Positions 46,533 through 54,611 of a DNA stretch of 64,000 nucleotides are shown here, in pieces. The notes under the pieces were generated by a model. It worked only from the letters and a program-made list of their open reading frames with translations. It did not search any database and was not told the origin of the DNA. The DNA is taken from the NCBI GenBank assembly GCA_029258515.1, contig JARHYK010000032.1:62001-126000 (forward strand). Direction: 5' to 3'. The DNA is from Clostridia bacterium. Lineage in GTDB: Bacteria > Bacillota > Clostridia > TANB77 > CAG-508. The first letter of the stretch is position 1. Each line of letters begins with the position of its first letter. A program made the translations under genes and the position numbers.

Positions 46533-48716
46533 ATGAAGAGAAAAAAGACTTTGAAAATTATTATGTTTACTTGTTTATTATTGCTTTTATCGTCTGTCGT
46601 AAGAGCATCAGATACATTAAATACTCAAAAATATGTAACTAAAAAAGGTGAAACAAATACAATATATTGGGCTACTGGAATAGATGGACCAAAGATGCCA
46701 TCTAATCAAGAAGAATTAGAAGGGGATAATATTTTAAAGTATTACCAAGAAGAAATAAATGGTGGTAAATACGAATACTATAAAAATAAATATTATCCAG
46801 GACATGGATGGTATGATATAAATAAAATAATGGATGGAACAGACACTTACAAATGTTATGCAGTTTCTGCTGCAAATCTTACACATTGGTGGCTTGATCA
46901 AAACTCAAAATATATAGATAGATATATAAAAAGTAATCCAACTAAAACTGAAGGATTAGTTGATCCTATTAAAATAAAAGATTATAGAAAAAAATTAACA
47001 ACACAGAAAGGGTTGGATAGTGAGGTATATAAATTATTTAGAGAAGTATTTATTCAAGATACTGCAAAGGGATTTTATCCAGATTTTGTAATGGATTTCT
47101 TTATAAATGGATATTCAAAGAATCCTAATAGAAATATTCCAAATTCTCCAAAAGACTTTGTACCAAATCCAAAAGGTGGTTTTTTCTATCCTGTTTTTGG
47201 AAAAGATATTATAACAAAAAGAGACTTAACTGCTACTATATATGATGAGTTAAGTAATAATTTAAAGAGATATATTATAGAAGGTAATGGAATTTGTTTA
47301 ACATATAAATTTTCTAATATATCAACACATGCAATTACTCTATGGGGAGCAGAATATGATAAAAATGATAATTTAGTTGCAATTTATATAACAGATTCAG
47401 ATGATACAACAACTGCATTACCAAGTGATACAAAATTACAAGCAATGCAAAGATATCCAGTATATAAAGATGGTATTGGACATGCACGTATTTCTACTAA
47501 AATAAATAGAACAATAAATGAAGGCTCTGAAATTTATTCATTATTTTTATTATCATTAGGAGAAAATCAATGGCAACGTTATTTCAATGAAAAAGTTACT
47601 ATAGAAATACCAGTTGCAAATAAAGGATTAGTATATACTGGAGATGAACTTATAGGAATAAATGAAGGTAGGGGATATACATTATCTGGAAAAGCCAGAG
47701 CTATATTACCAGGAGAATATACTGCTATACTTAATTTAAAAGATGGCTATATTTGGGCAGATGGTACAAATACACCTAAAAATATATTATGGAAAATTGA
47801 TAAAGCTAAAAAAGAAAAACCAAAAGATATTATAGGTACTTATGGTGAAATATTAAATACAAGTGAACAAATGGAATATTCAACGGATATTGATTTTAAA
47901 GATAGTTTTATATGTAAAGAAAATATTACAACACTTGTTCCTGAAGGAATTTATTACGTTAGATATAGGGAAACTGAAACACACTTTCCTAGTGAACCTG
48001 TAAAGGTTGTTGTAAAAGGCAAAAAAATTAGATCTATTGAATTAATGAATACTAATTATAAAAAAGAATATTTTGTTGGAGATTTATTAGATACGACAAA
48101 TTTAAAACTTATTGTCAATATGGAAGATGGATCACAAGAAGAAGTTGATGTAGAAAAAGAGATGATAAGTGGATTCGATTCAAGCAAGAAAAATAATAAT
48201 TTATTACTTACAATTAATTATAAGAATTTCAAAACTGAATATAGTGTAAGAATAATAAATAAGCCAATACCTTGGATTCCACTAATACCAAGTACAATTA
48301 TAAAACCTTTGATACCATTAGTTCCAAGTATACCAATAAAGCCTTTGATACCATTAATTCCAGGCATACCAATAATACCTTGGATTCCATTAGAAAAGCC
48401 AAAAAAAATAGAAAATAATAAAGAAGAAATAGCAAATGATAATAATAGCGAACAAAAAATAAACAATAATAATATAAATAGTAAAAATCCAGATAAACAA
48501 GAAAATAATATTGTTTATAATGATGAAAGTAATGACAGCATAGAACATATTGAAAATGTAGATGATATAATAGAACACAATATTGAAGATAATATAGAAA
48601 CAAAAGAAGAGAAAAAGAACTCTAATTATATTATTATACTAATTGTGATAAGTATAATGATAGTAGTAATAGTAATAATATTCTTAATAAGAAAAAATAA
48701 ACATTTTATAAAATAA
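46533..48716 (+). CDS. IdeS/Mac-like (peptidase C66) membrane-anchored cysteine protease
   Basis: The 727-residue protein has a signal peptide (1-26) and a domain (about 40-340) strongly resembling streptococcal IdeS/Mac, which cleaves IgG in the hinge. The conserved Lys98 and catalytic Cys108 lie in NKIMDG and KCYAVSAANLTHWWLDQN, with the same 10-residue spacing as Lys84/Cys94 of IdeS. His266 in STHAITLWGA, and Asp288 and Asp290 in YITDSDD, keep the IdeS spacing too. Two Ig/MBG-like regions follow (350-590), then a Pro-rich PLIP-repeat wall spacer (about 590-640), an Asn/Glu-rich stretch and a C-terminal membrane helix (about 697-718). Start: GGAGG at 46523-46527 favours the ATG at 46533 over the one at 46521. 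The target protein is unknown. Confidence 0.85.
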   Translation: MKRKKTLKIIMFTCLLLLLSSVVRASDTLNTQKYVTKKGETNTIYWATGIDGPKMPSNQEELEGDNILKYYQEEINGGKYEYYKNKYYPGHGWYDINKIMDGTDTYKCYAVSAANLTHWWLDQNSKYIDRYIKSNPTKTEGLVDPIKIKDYRKKLTTQKGLDSEVYKLFREVFIQDTAKGFYPDFVMDFFINGYSKNPNRNIPNSPKDFVPNPKGGFFYPVFGKDIITKRDLTATIYDELSNNLKRYIIEGNGICLTYKFSNISTHAITLWGAEYDKNDNLVAIYITDSDDTTTALPSDTKLQAMQRYPVYKDGIGHARISTKINRTINEGSEIYSLFLLSLGENQWQRYFNEKVTIEIPVANKGLVYTGDELIGINEGRGYTLSGKARAILPGEYTAILNLKDGYIWADGTNTPKNILWKIDKAKKEKPKDIIGTYGEILNTSEQMEYSTDIDFKDSFICKENITTLVPEGIYYVRYRETETHFPSEPVKVVVKGKKIRSIELMNTNYKKEYFVGDLLDTTNLKLIVNMEDGSQEEVDVEKEMISGFDSSKKNNNLLLTINYKNFKTEYSVRIINKPIPWIPLIPSTIIKPLIPLVPSIPIKPLIPLIPGIPIIPWIPLEKPKKIENNKEEIANDNNSEQKINNNNINSKNPDKQENNIVYNDESNDSIEHIENVDDIIEHNIEDNIETKEEKKNSNYIIILIVISIMIVVIVIIFLIRKNKHFIK

Positions 48717-48720
48717 TGCA

Positions 48721-48748
48721 TTGTAAAATAAAAAAATAGTGTTATTAT
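48721..48748 (+). promoter_or_regulatory. Promoter of the structured RNA candidate
   Basis: TTGTAA (48721-48726), 16 bp, TATTAT (48743-48748). It is a near copy of the nagB promoter at 35329, yet no protein gene follows. Confidence 0.55.
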
Positions 48749-48754
48749 TAGTTT

Positions 48755-48970
48755 GTATTAAAATATTAAAGAAATGCAATAGTGTATATATATTAAAAAA
48801 TTAAAAAAGAATAATAAAGAACTAATAAAACTAATTAAGATGAATTTTTTAAAAAAACTTACATATAATCCTTAAATATATTATAATATATTTAAGGATT
48901 GCGGCAGAAGTCTTCGGACGATGCCTAGAAGAAGTAGATTTAAAATCTACTTCTTTTTCTGTTTTTATTA
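48755..48970 (+). ncRNA. Candidate small RNA with three consecutive hairpins
   Basis: An AT-rich 5' part of about 110 bases is followed by three hairpins. The first, 48867-48900, is a perfect 14-bp stem (AATCCTTAAATATA / TATATTTAAGGATT). The second, 48903-48925, is GGCA-GAA-GTC-TTCG-GAC-GA-TGCC with a C(UUCG)G tetraloop and a purine internal loop. The third, 48930-48954, is a stem AGAAGTAGATTT/AAATCTACTTCT followed by TTTTTCTGTTTTT. There is a promoter in front and no open frame. The GC-rich middle hairpin stands out in this AT-rich DNA. I do not recognise the family; raiA-type or other Clostridia RNAs were considered but not confirmed. Confidence 0.55.
48930..48966 (+). terminator. Terminator of the small RNA candidate
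   Basis: AGAAGTAGATTT/AAATCTACTTCT stem followed by TTTTTCTGTTTTT. Confidence 0.8.
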
Positions 48971-49899
48971 TAGCCATAAAAAAATAACATTTTGAATATA
49001 TTAGCTGTTTCAACATCAGTAATTTTAACTAAGTGTGATATAAGTTTGATAAACCTACAAATATTGATATTACAAAAATACATTTAATCCCATAAATTAT
49101 GAGCACTATATTAAGTCTCACACAAAAAAATAAATGTAACCCTGTAAATGAGAACCATAACATAAACAACTATCATATACATCATAATCTAATAATGATA
49201 AACAAAATAATAATAAATATAGAATAAATCAATTATCAAGATGAGATAGAAAATATCACTATTGATAATTATAAAAAAGAAACTAATAGAAAATAAGCCT
49301 TTCTATTTAGGAATTAGCACACTAAAAATGGAATATTAAAATATAAATTACATAATAAAATAGCAAATATTTTTGAAATATATTCTATTTTAGATTATAT
49401 TATAATAATGAAAGTAAAAAATATTAAATAATTTAATAGATAGTGCGATTCTTTATTTAAATAAGTATATTAATAAAAACAGACAAGAATAGTATAGGTT
49501 ATTTAATGAAGCAAGAGAAAAAAATAATTTAGAAAGTTTATTCTATGAAGTTATACTAAAATAGCTTATGTTGAAAAGACTTGTAATGTAACTAGACATA
49601 TTTAAATCAATTAGAGGATGTTGATTATTGGATTCTGAAAAAATTGGAAGGGATAAAATATATAAGAATATAAGATTGATTAACTTATTGAAAAATTAAG
49701 TTAATTACAAAAAGATTTACATATAGATTCCCAAAAGAAATAGAGATAATTTTAAAAGCGAACATTTGAACAAAATCGATTTTAAGCAATTACGTTCTAT
49801 TAGGCTGCGAAGGTATAAAAAATCTTGCATTCTTTATGTTGATGTAGTATAATAAACAAAAGATAATTTTAGAAGTGAGCTTGTTGGGAGGCAGTATAT
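48971..49899 (+). other. Gene-free AT-rich stretch
   Basis: Only frames shorter than about 35 codons occur, in mixed phases (for example around 49300-49420 and 49490-49560), which look like very old gene debris without an assignable family. The 20-bp repeat AAAAGCGAACATTTGAACAA (49754-49773) and an ATCGATTTTAA motif (49775) lie near the right end. Confidence 0.5.
49754..49790 (+). repeat. 20-bp repeat plus ATCGATTTTAA motif, copy 1
   Basis: AAAAGCGAACATTTGAACAA at 49754-49773 recurs exactly at 50867-50886. It is followed by ATCGATTTTAAGCAATTA, a motif with four degenerate copies between 49.7 and 51.4 kb. Confidence 0.7.
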
Positions 49900-50358
49900 A
49901 TGGAAAAAAGTAAGGTGGAATTTGTATATAAAAATATTTCTTCATTAAACAAGATAAGTATAGTAAATAAAAAAATATTTCGTATTTTACCATATATTTG
50001 TGTGCTATCACTTGTTATAGGGGTGATTACGGTATTCCTAAAAGAAGTGTTGCCTACTTATATTAGGCTTGTTTGCTTAGTCATATTTTTATTAACCTAT
50101 TTGATGTGGTTGGTGTCATTCTTTTTGGAATACCTTTTCCTGCTTTTATGGAAATGCCCTGTATGCAAAGGAAATTTTCCATGGTATAAGACTACTTTGG
50201 GATATTCAGGAGGAGAAGGAAGTCGTCTTATAAATAAAGACGTTAAAGACATTTGTGACCGTAAGTATAAGAAAATATCTTTAATTCAATATGAAAATAG
50301 CAACTTAATCATTCCACAAAAGTGTCCGCATTGTGGGGAAGTTATATGGAAAAAATAA
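49900..50358 (+). CDS. Hypothetical membrane protein with zinc-ribbon cysteines (152 aa)
   Basis: The protein has two membrane helices (about 28-48 and 55-85) and a C-terminal soluble part with two CxxC knuckles: CPVCKGNFPWY near 91 and CPHCGEVIWKK at the end. Together they probably hold one zinc ion. GGGAGG precedes the ATG by 8 bp. Its base composition is visibly less AT-rich than its surroundings and it stands alone in a repeat-rich stretch, both hinting at recent transfer. No function is known. Confidence 0.65.
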   Translation: MEKSKVEFVYKNISSLNKISIVNKKIFRILPYICVLSLVIGVITVFLKEVLPTYIRLVCLVIFLLTYLMWLVSFFLEYLFLLLWKCPVCKGNFPWYKTTLGYSGGEGSRLINKDVKDICDRKYKKISLIQYENSNLIIPQKCPHCGEVIWKK

Positions 50359-50866
50359 TTTTTATAGATTACCCGTAATCTACCACAACTGAATATGACC
50401 GTCAAGGTTAGATGGAGAAACCGATTAACAAATAGAAGCATCTCAATCTGAACAAACAGCAGCAAAAAAATGATGTAAAAGATAATATATTTTCTATTTT
50501 AGAAATTCTTAATAAAGATATAAATTCAATAAATTTTGAAAATAAAGCAAATTTAAGAGCGATTTAATTTTATCTATATAAAAAATTACTGAGAGTAGGA
50601 GGGAGGGGCTAAAAAAAGAAATAGGTATTAATGTAATATAATTAAATTAATATAATAATATCTTTTATAGTTATTAGAAAAATATTATTAATCAGAATTA
50701 GAAAAAAATAAAAATATATTTAACATATAGAATAAAAAAATTAAAATAAAAATAGTTTTATAAAAACTAAAATTAAAATTTTTAAAAAATGAATTTTATG
50801 ATAATAAATATTTATAAAAATTTTTCGCAATGTTTTAAATATTTGTAAATCCAAGCATAATATTAA

Positions 50867-50886
50867 AAAAGCGAACATTTGAACAA
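50867..50886 (+). repeat. 20-bp repeat, copy 2
   Basis: AAAAGCGAACATTTGAACAA, identical to 49754-49773, 1,113 bp apart. Confidence 0.75.
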
Positions 50887-50983
50887 TTTGAAATTAAATC
50901 TAAATTCAATTTATATATAATTAGTATATAAAATCTAATACTAAAATTTATTTATAATGTAAATATATTTGTTAACTGTTAAA

Positions 50984-51412
50984 ATCGATTTTAAACAATT
51001 TAATAATTAAAGCAATAAAATTACATACTAAGGTTTGTATCAATTTACAAATGACAGTCTATTAGTCGTGGTTAAAATTTTATAAAAACCATAAAAAAAT
51101 GATCAAAAATATGAGATTCTGAAAATACTGAAAAATGGCTAAAAACGGCTAAAAAAGCGACGCACGAGAATCGATTTTAAGGCGTTTTAAAATTTAAGAC
51201 ATATAGTTTGTTGTCCGTAAAACAGGCTAAATATAGGCATTTAAAGGGTTTGACTAATTTTGATAAAAAATGGTAAAAAAGAGTACCAGATCATAAAAAT
51301 TTATCATAAAAAATAAAAGCTTGAGAACTAGAAAAATATACTAGATGATAAATTATATAGAAAATTATATTAAAGGTCTTAAAATTGATTTTAAAGCGTT
51401 TAAATAATAAAG
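50984..51412 (+). repeat. Degenerate (A/T)TCGATTTTAA element, three copies
   Basis: Copies begin near 50984 (ATCGATTTTAAACAATTTAA), 51170 (ATCGATTTTAAGGCGTTTTA) and 51384 (ATTGATTTTAAAGCGTTTAA). Each contains a palindromic AAAATCGATTTT-like core followed by a G/C-containing RGCR and TTTAA. Spacing is about 186 and 214 bp. Confidence 0.5.
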
Positions 51413-51561
51413 ATAATTAATTATATAGAACATTAAAATTTAACATTATAATTAATAATTATTAGTAAAATAATAAAACAGCTAAATTATGCGCAAAGGC
51501 GAACCAAATAACTAAATAATTAAGTGATTAAAATAAGAGCTAAGCTAGATGTATCAAGACA

Positions 51562-51685
51562 TACATAAACATGCCTCTTATATTTGCATCCTATCTCTTA
51601 TTGCGCAAAACTTTGATTTTGTGCAATATCAAATATCACCAAATAATAAGAAGTATCTCCTGATACTCCCTATTTTCTTGGATTA
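51562..51685 (+). repeat. Dispersed repeat, copy B (complete form)
   Basis: The left half equals copy A (43304-43362) and the right half equals copy C (54301-54372). Between them lies a hairpin ATTGCGCAAAA/TTTTGTGCAAT centred on CTTTGA, and the right half carries a second hairpin AGTATC-TCCT-GATACT. The whole is about 120 bp. Confidence 0.7.
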
Positions 51686-51720
51686 CAGCTTTTATATTTT
51701 TTCATAGTTCTTATTTTCTA

Positions 51721-51921
51721 TTATCCAGTTTTTCCAGTCGCACCTACACCAAGTGTATGTAATGCTGCTGGAGGAAAAGCAAATAAACTTACTCCTGTAA
51801 TTGTTGCAACAGATAAGTTATTGCGTACAATTCGCTTTTTGTTGGTTTCTACTTTCTCTTTCAATTCTTCTTGTGTCATTTCGTGTAATTCTTTTCCATT
51901 ATAAGATAGCTTTCTATTCAT
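51721..51921 (-). CDS. Small protein with hydrophobic C-terminus (66 aa), possible transported peptide
   Basis: GGAGGAGT lies 5 bp before the ATG at 51921. The product begins MNRKLSYNGKELHEMTQEEL, is charged over residues 1-37 and ends in a hydrophobic, glycine-rich tail (SVATITGVSLFAFPPAALHTLGVG region). It is the last gene behind a GntR-ABC transporter operon, so it could be a peptide handled by the transporter or an accessory protein. The family is unknown. Copy B of the dispersed repeat begins 36 bp behind its stop and may have truncated it. Confidence 0.5.
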   Translation of the reverse strand: MNRKLSYNGKELHEMTQEELKEKVETNKKRIVRNNLSVATITGVSLFAFPPAALHTLGVGATGKTG

Positions 51922-51990
51922 AATGACTCCTCCTCCCAAAATGTTTTGTTTAGAGTTTCTATATATAAACTACTTTTGTAGGTCATATTC

Positions 51991-52623
51991 TTAAAATTCT
52001 TTATTTTGATATATTTTATTTGATATTAGATATGAGATACATAATAATATTATAGAAATTATTGGAATTGCTATAAGTGAACAGTTATCTAATTTATTTA
52101 TCATATTTATAATATTGGTCATATCTACGAAATTTGATATTAAAGCTCCTATTCCTGCTATCCCAAATACTACTGCAAATAATATTATTCTTCCATTTGT
52201 TGCTCCAAATTTGAATACCATTGGATAAAGTAAAGAAATAATTATTACACTTGATAACATTGTTCCCATTAATGATGATAGAATTTCTTCTATATTTATA
52301 CTATTTGATTTTATATAAGCTACTCCTACCACAAAAGCCAAAGCTACTACAGTTAAAATAATTGTTAAAATGATAGATGCTATATATTTAGCTTTAACAA
52401 CATTTTTTCTTCCATCTGGTAAAGTTACTGCATAAGGATTCCAATTGTTAAAATCATCATAACTAAAAGTTGATATAAATAACATTATTCCTATTAATGG
52501 AACTACAAATGTAACATCCATTGTGCCTTGAAATATTAATATTAAATATATTGCAAATATAATTAGCATTTGTTTTGAATTTGCTTTTATAAGCAAAAAA
52601 TCTTTTTTTATTAATCCTAACAT
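51991..52623 (-). CDS. ABC-2 type transporter permease
   Basis: The 210-residue protein has six predicted membrane segments and the start MLGLIKKDFLLIKANSKQ, with FSYDDFNNWNPYAVTLPDGR between helices, typical of Pmt/YtrC-like ABC-2 permeases. It overlaps the ATPase gene by 7 bp. Related systems in staphylococci export phenol-soluble modulins or give resistance to wall-active peptides. The cargo here is unknown. Confidence 0.8.
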   Translation of the reverse strand: MLGLIKKDFLLIKANSKQMLIIFAIYLILIFQGTMDVTFVVPLIGIMLFISTFSYDDFNNWNPYAVTLPDGRKNVVKAKYIASIILTIILTVVALAFVVGVAYIKSNSINIEEILSSLMGTMLSSVIIISLLYPMVFKFGATNGRIILFAVVFGIAGIGALISNFVDMTNIINMINKLDNCSLIAIPIISIILLCISYLISNKIYQNKEF

Positions 52624-53483
52624 ACCTTTTCCCCCTTAATTACTAATACCATTAAATCTTCAAGTGTAATCTTGTCTATTACACATCCATTATATTTTCT
52701 ACTAGCTTGCTCCTTATTGCTAACTAATATTTCATAAGCATATTTTGTTTTCTTATATGCAATAATGTCTTTTTTATCAATATTTGAAAAATAATCAATA
52801 TCACATTTTAGAATTCCATAGTTATCAATTATTTCATCTCTTGACTTTTGCAATACTTTTTTTCCTTTATCAATAAATATGATTTCATCTGCTATATGTT
52901 CTAAATCGCTTGTTATGTGTGTTGATATAATAATCGAATGTTCTTCATCTTCTATGAATTTTTGGAATATATCTAATACTTCAGTTCTAACAACTGGATC
53001 TAATCCACTTGTTGGCTCATCTAATATTAGTAGCTTTGGCTTATGTGCTAGTGCTGTTACTATTTCTAACTTTTTTCTCATTCCCTTTGACATTGATTTT
53101 AAAGGTTTGTTCTCTGGTAAATCAAACTCTTTTAAATAAGAAAAATATAATTTGCTATCCCAATTTTGATATATACCTTTCATAGAATTGTTTATATCTT
53201 TTGCATTTAATAATTCTGGAAAAAACATATTATCTAAAACTACACCTATATCTTCTTTTATAGTTTTTTCTTCTTTTTTATAGTCTTTTCCAAATATCTT
53301 TATTTCTCCACTATCAATTTTTATGATATTTAACATTGATTTCATTAACGTTGTTTTTCCTGCTCCATTTTCTCCAATAAGACCTACAATAACTCCTTTG
53401 GGTATAGTTATGTTTATTTCTCCTAAAGTAAATTTATCATCATATTTCTTTTTTAAGTTCGCAATTTCAATAACATTTTCCAT
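52617..53483 (-). CDS. ABC transporter ATP-binding protein (YtrB/PmtA-like)
   Basis: The 288-residue ATPase has Walker A GENGAGKTT, the signature MSKGMRKKLEIV, Walker B LLILDEPTSGLD and the H-loop STHITSDLEH. The C-terminal 60 residues are the extension typical of GntR-linked ABC transporters. It starts directly behind the GntR gene (1 bp gap) and is coupled to the permease. The complex is expected to use ATP hydrolysis to move a peptide or antibiotic. Confidence 0.92.
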   Translation of the reverse strand: MENVIEIANLKKKYDDKFTLGEINITIPKGVIVGLIGENGAGKTTLMKSMLNIIKIDSGEIKIFGKDYKKEEKTIKEDIGVVLDNMFFPELLNAKDINNSMKGIYQNWDSKLYFSYLKEFDLPENKPLKSMSKGMRKKLEIVTALAHKPKLLILDEPTSGLDPVVRTEVLDIFQKFIEDEEHSIIISTHITSDLEHIADEIIFIDKGKKVLQKSRDEIIDNYGILKCDIDYFSNIDKKDIIAYKKTKYAYEILVSNKEQASRKYNGCVIDKITLEDLMVLVIKGEKVC

Positions 53484-53861
53484 TTACTTACACTCCCCAT
53501 AAATCATTTTAAACATTTCAATTACATCATTTTCATCTATCTCAAATCTGTTAGAAATATCAACTATTTTTTCTATATATTTTTCTATATCCTTTTGTGC
53601 TTGCTCTTTTGCCATCTCTGTATTTTTAGGTGCTACAAATGTACCTTTACCTTGTATAGATTTTAGATACCCTTCTTTTTCTAATTCGTCATAGGCTTTT
53701 TTTATAGTCATAGCACTTATTTTTATATCTTGTGCTAATACTCTAATAGATGGTAATAGCTCATCTTCGTTCAGTTCTCCTTCTAATATTTGATTTATAA
53801 TAGATTTTTTTATTTGCTCATATATTGGAACAGAACTGCTATTACTAATAATCATCTTCAT
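53484..53861 (-). CDS. GntR-family regulator (YtrA subfamily)
   Basis: The 125-residue protein has the GntR winged helix (SVPIYEQIKKSI, then LPSIRVLAQDIKISAMTIKKAYDELEKEGYL and IQGKGTFV) and only a short C-terminal tail (about 45 residues), the hallmark of the YtrA type, which represses its own ABC transporter operon. It is the first gene of the operon. Repeated operator-like motifs in its promoter (53876-53921) support autoregulation. Confidence 0.9.
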   Translation of the reverse strand: MKMIISNSSSVPIYEQIKKSIINQILEGELNEDELLPSIRVLAQDIKISAMTIKKAYDELEKEGYLKSIQGKGTFVAPKNTEMAKEQAQKDIEKYIEKIVDISNRFEIDENDVIEMFKMIYGECK

Positions 53862-53875
53862 ATTATCGCCTCCTT

Positions 53876-53921
53876 GTTATACAACATATAACACTATACA
53901 ACACTATATAACACTTGTCAA
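53876..53921 (-). promoter_or_regulatory. GntR-ABC operon promoter with repeated operator
   Basis: On the minus strand TTGACA (53921-53916) is followed after 17 bp by TATAGT (53898-53893). The spacer and downstream region carry AGTGTTATAT, AGTGTTGTAT and AGTGTTATAT in tandem, then the palindrome GTTATA-TGTTG-TATAAC (53892-53876). These are likely binding sites for the GntR protein. Confidence 0.75.
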
Positions 53922-54005
53922 TAGTTTTATTAAAATTTTTATTTTCAGGCACAAAAAAAGCAGATATTCTCTGCTTTTTGCACCTCTAAAAATTGTAATT
54001 TATAT

Positions 54006-54298
54006 CTATCCCTTCTTTATTAGTTTTTCAAATGATTTACTATTTAATATAGTACTAGATACAAATTTTCCATTATAAAAGTTAGCCCAATTATTAAATA
54101 TGCACGTAACATTTTTCGCTATCTTCTGTACTATCTACTACTTTAAATCCATAATGCTCAAAAAATTTCTTTTCTCCTAGATATGTTTTTTTTGATGTTA
54201 AAGTACATATACCACTCGTGCCTTTTTCTTTTGAATCGTTTATTGCATATTCTAACAGTTCTTTTCCAATACCTTTTCCTTTAAAAATGTGGTGCCTA
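54006..54298 (-). pseudogene. Truncated GNAT acetyltransferase (YoaP-type) gene
   Basis: On the minus strand the frame starts at the edge of repeat copy C with GKGIGKELLEYAINDSKEKG, the acetyl-CoA-binding motif of GNAT proteins, continues to FFEHYGFKVVDSTEDSEKCY and stops. After a frame change the sequence WANFYNGKFVSSTILNSKSF appears, the C-terminal part of YoaP-like acetyltransferases, ending at 54006. The N-terminal half is missing; repeat copy C stands where it should be. Confidence 0.65.
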
Positions 54299-54300
54299 TT

Positions 54301-54372
54301 ACTTTGATTTTGTGCAAAAAGAAATATCTTCCAATAATAAGAAGTCTCTTCTGATACTCCCTACTTTCTTTC
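54301..54372 (+). repeat. Dispersed repeat, copy C (right half)
   Basis: ACTTTGATTTTGTGCAA and AATAATAAGAAGT..CTGATACTCCCTA match the right half of copy B (51610-51675). The left half is absent; instead the truncated acetyltransferase gene abuts the junction. Confidence 0.7.
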
Positions 54373-54566
54373 TTATAATGCCATTATTTTTAATCTTTTT
54401 TATAACTTCTTCTATTTCCTCCATTAATGAATTAGTTAATATGAAAGATGATTTAAGATTATATTATTGGATACTTGATGCAATAAAATCATATGAAGAA
54501 AATAAGATAATGGATTTACATACAATAAAAATGGAAAATGATGTTATGAACATTGATTTAATTTAA
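54312..54566 (+). CDS. Doubtful 84-residue frame over repeat C
   Basis: The frame begins inside repeat copy C and encodes a hydrophobic stretch (about 12-40) followed by MKDDLRLYYWILDAIKSYEE. The C-terminal part may be the tail of a broken gene. There is no convincing ribosome site for the first ATG. It ends just before a terminator. Confidence 0.25.
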   Translation: MQKEISSNNKKSLLILPTFFLIMPLFLIFFITSSISSINELVNMKDDLRLYYWILDAIKSYEENKIMDLHTIKMENDVMNIDLI

Positions 54567-54568
54567 AA

Positions 54569-54611
54569 AAAATAATATAGAACTACATTTATGTAATTCT
54601 ATATTATTTTT
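54569..54611. terminator. Bidirectional terminator at the metG end
   Basis: AAATAATATAGAACTACAT pairs with ATGTAATTCTATATTATTT (one A-A/T mismatch region), with A and T tracts on both sides. Confidence 0.8.

Larger units (their letters stand above)
50359..51561 (+). other. Gene-free AT-rich stretch with repeats
   Basis: No frame of convincing length exists in either strand. A fragment reading IEASQSEQTAAKK (about 50425-50473) looks like the coiled-coil tail of a lost gene. The stretch contains the second copy of the 20-bp repeat and three degenerate ATCGATTTTAA elements. It has no iterons with regular spacing and no DnaA-box cluster that I could see. Confidence 0.5.

Noticed and set aside
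49757..49772. LexA-like GAACATTTGAAC
   Set aside because: The motif is not palindromic in the required GAAC-N4-GTTC form and no SOS gene follows; it belongs to the 20-bp repeat.
50984..51412. Possible CRISPR array from repeated ATCGATTTTAA elements
   Set aside because: Spacing is irregular (about 190-1200 bp), copies are degenerate and no cas gene is present.
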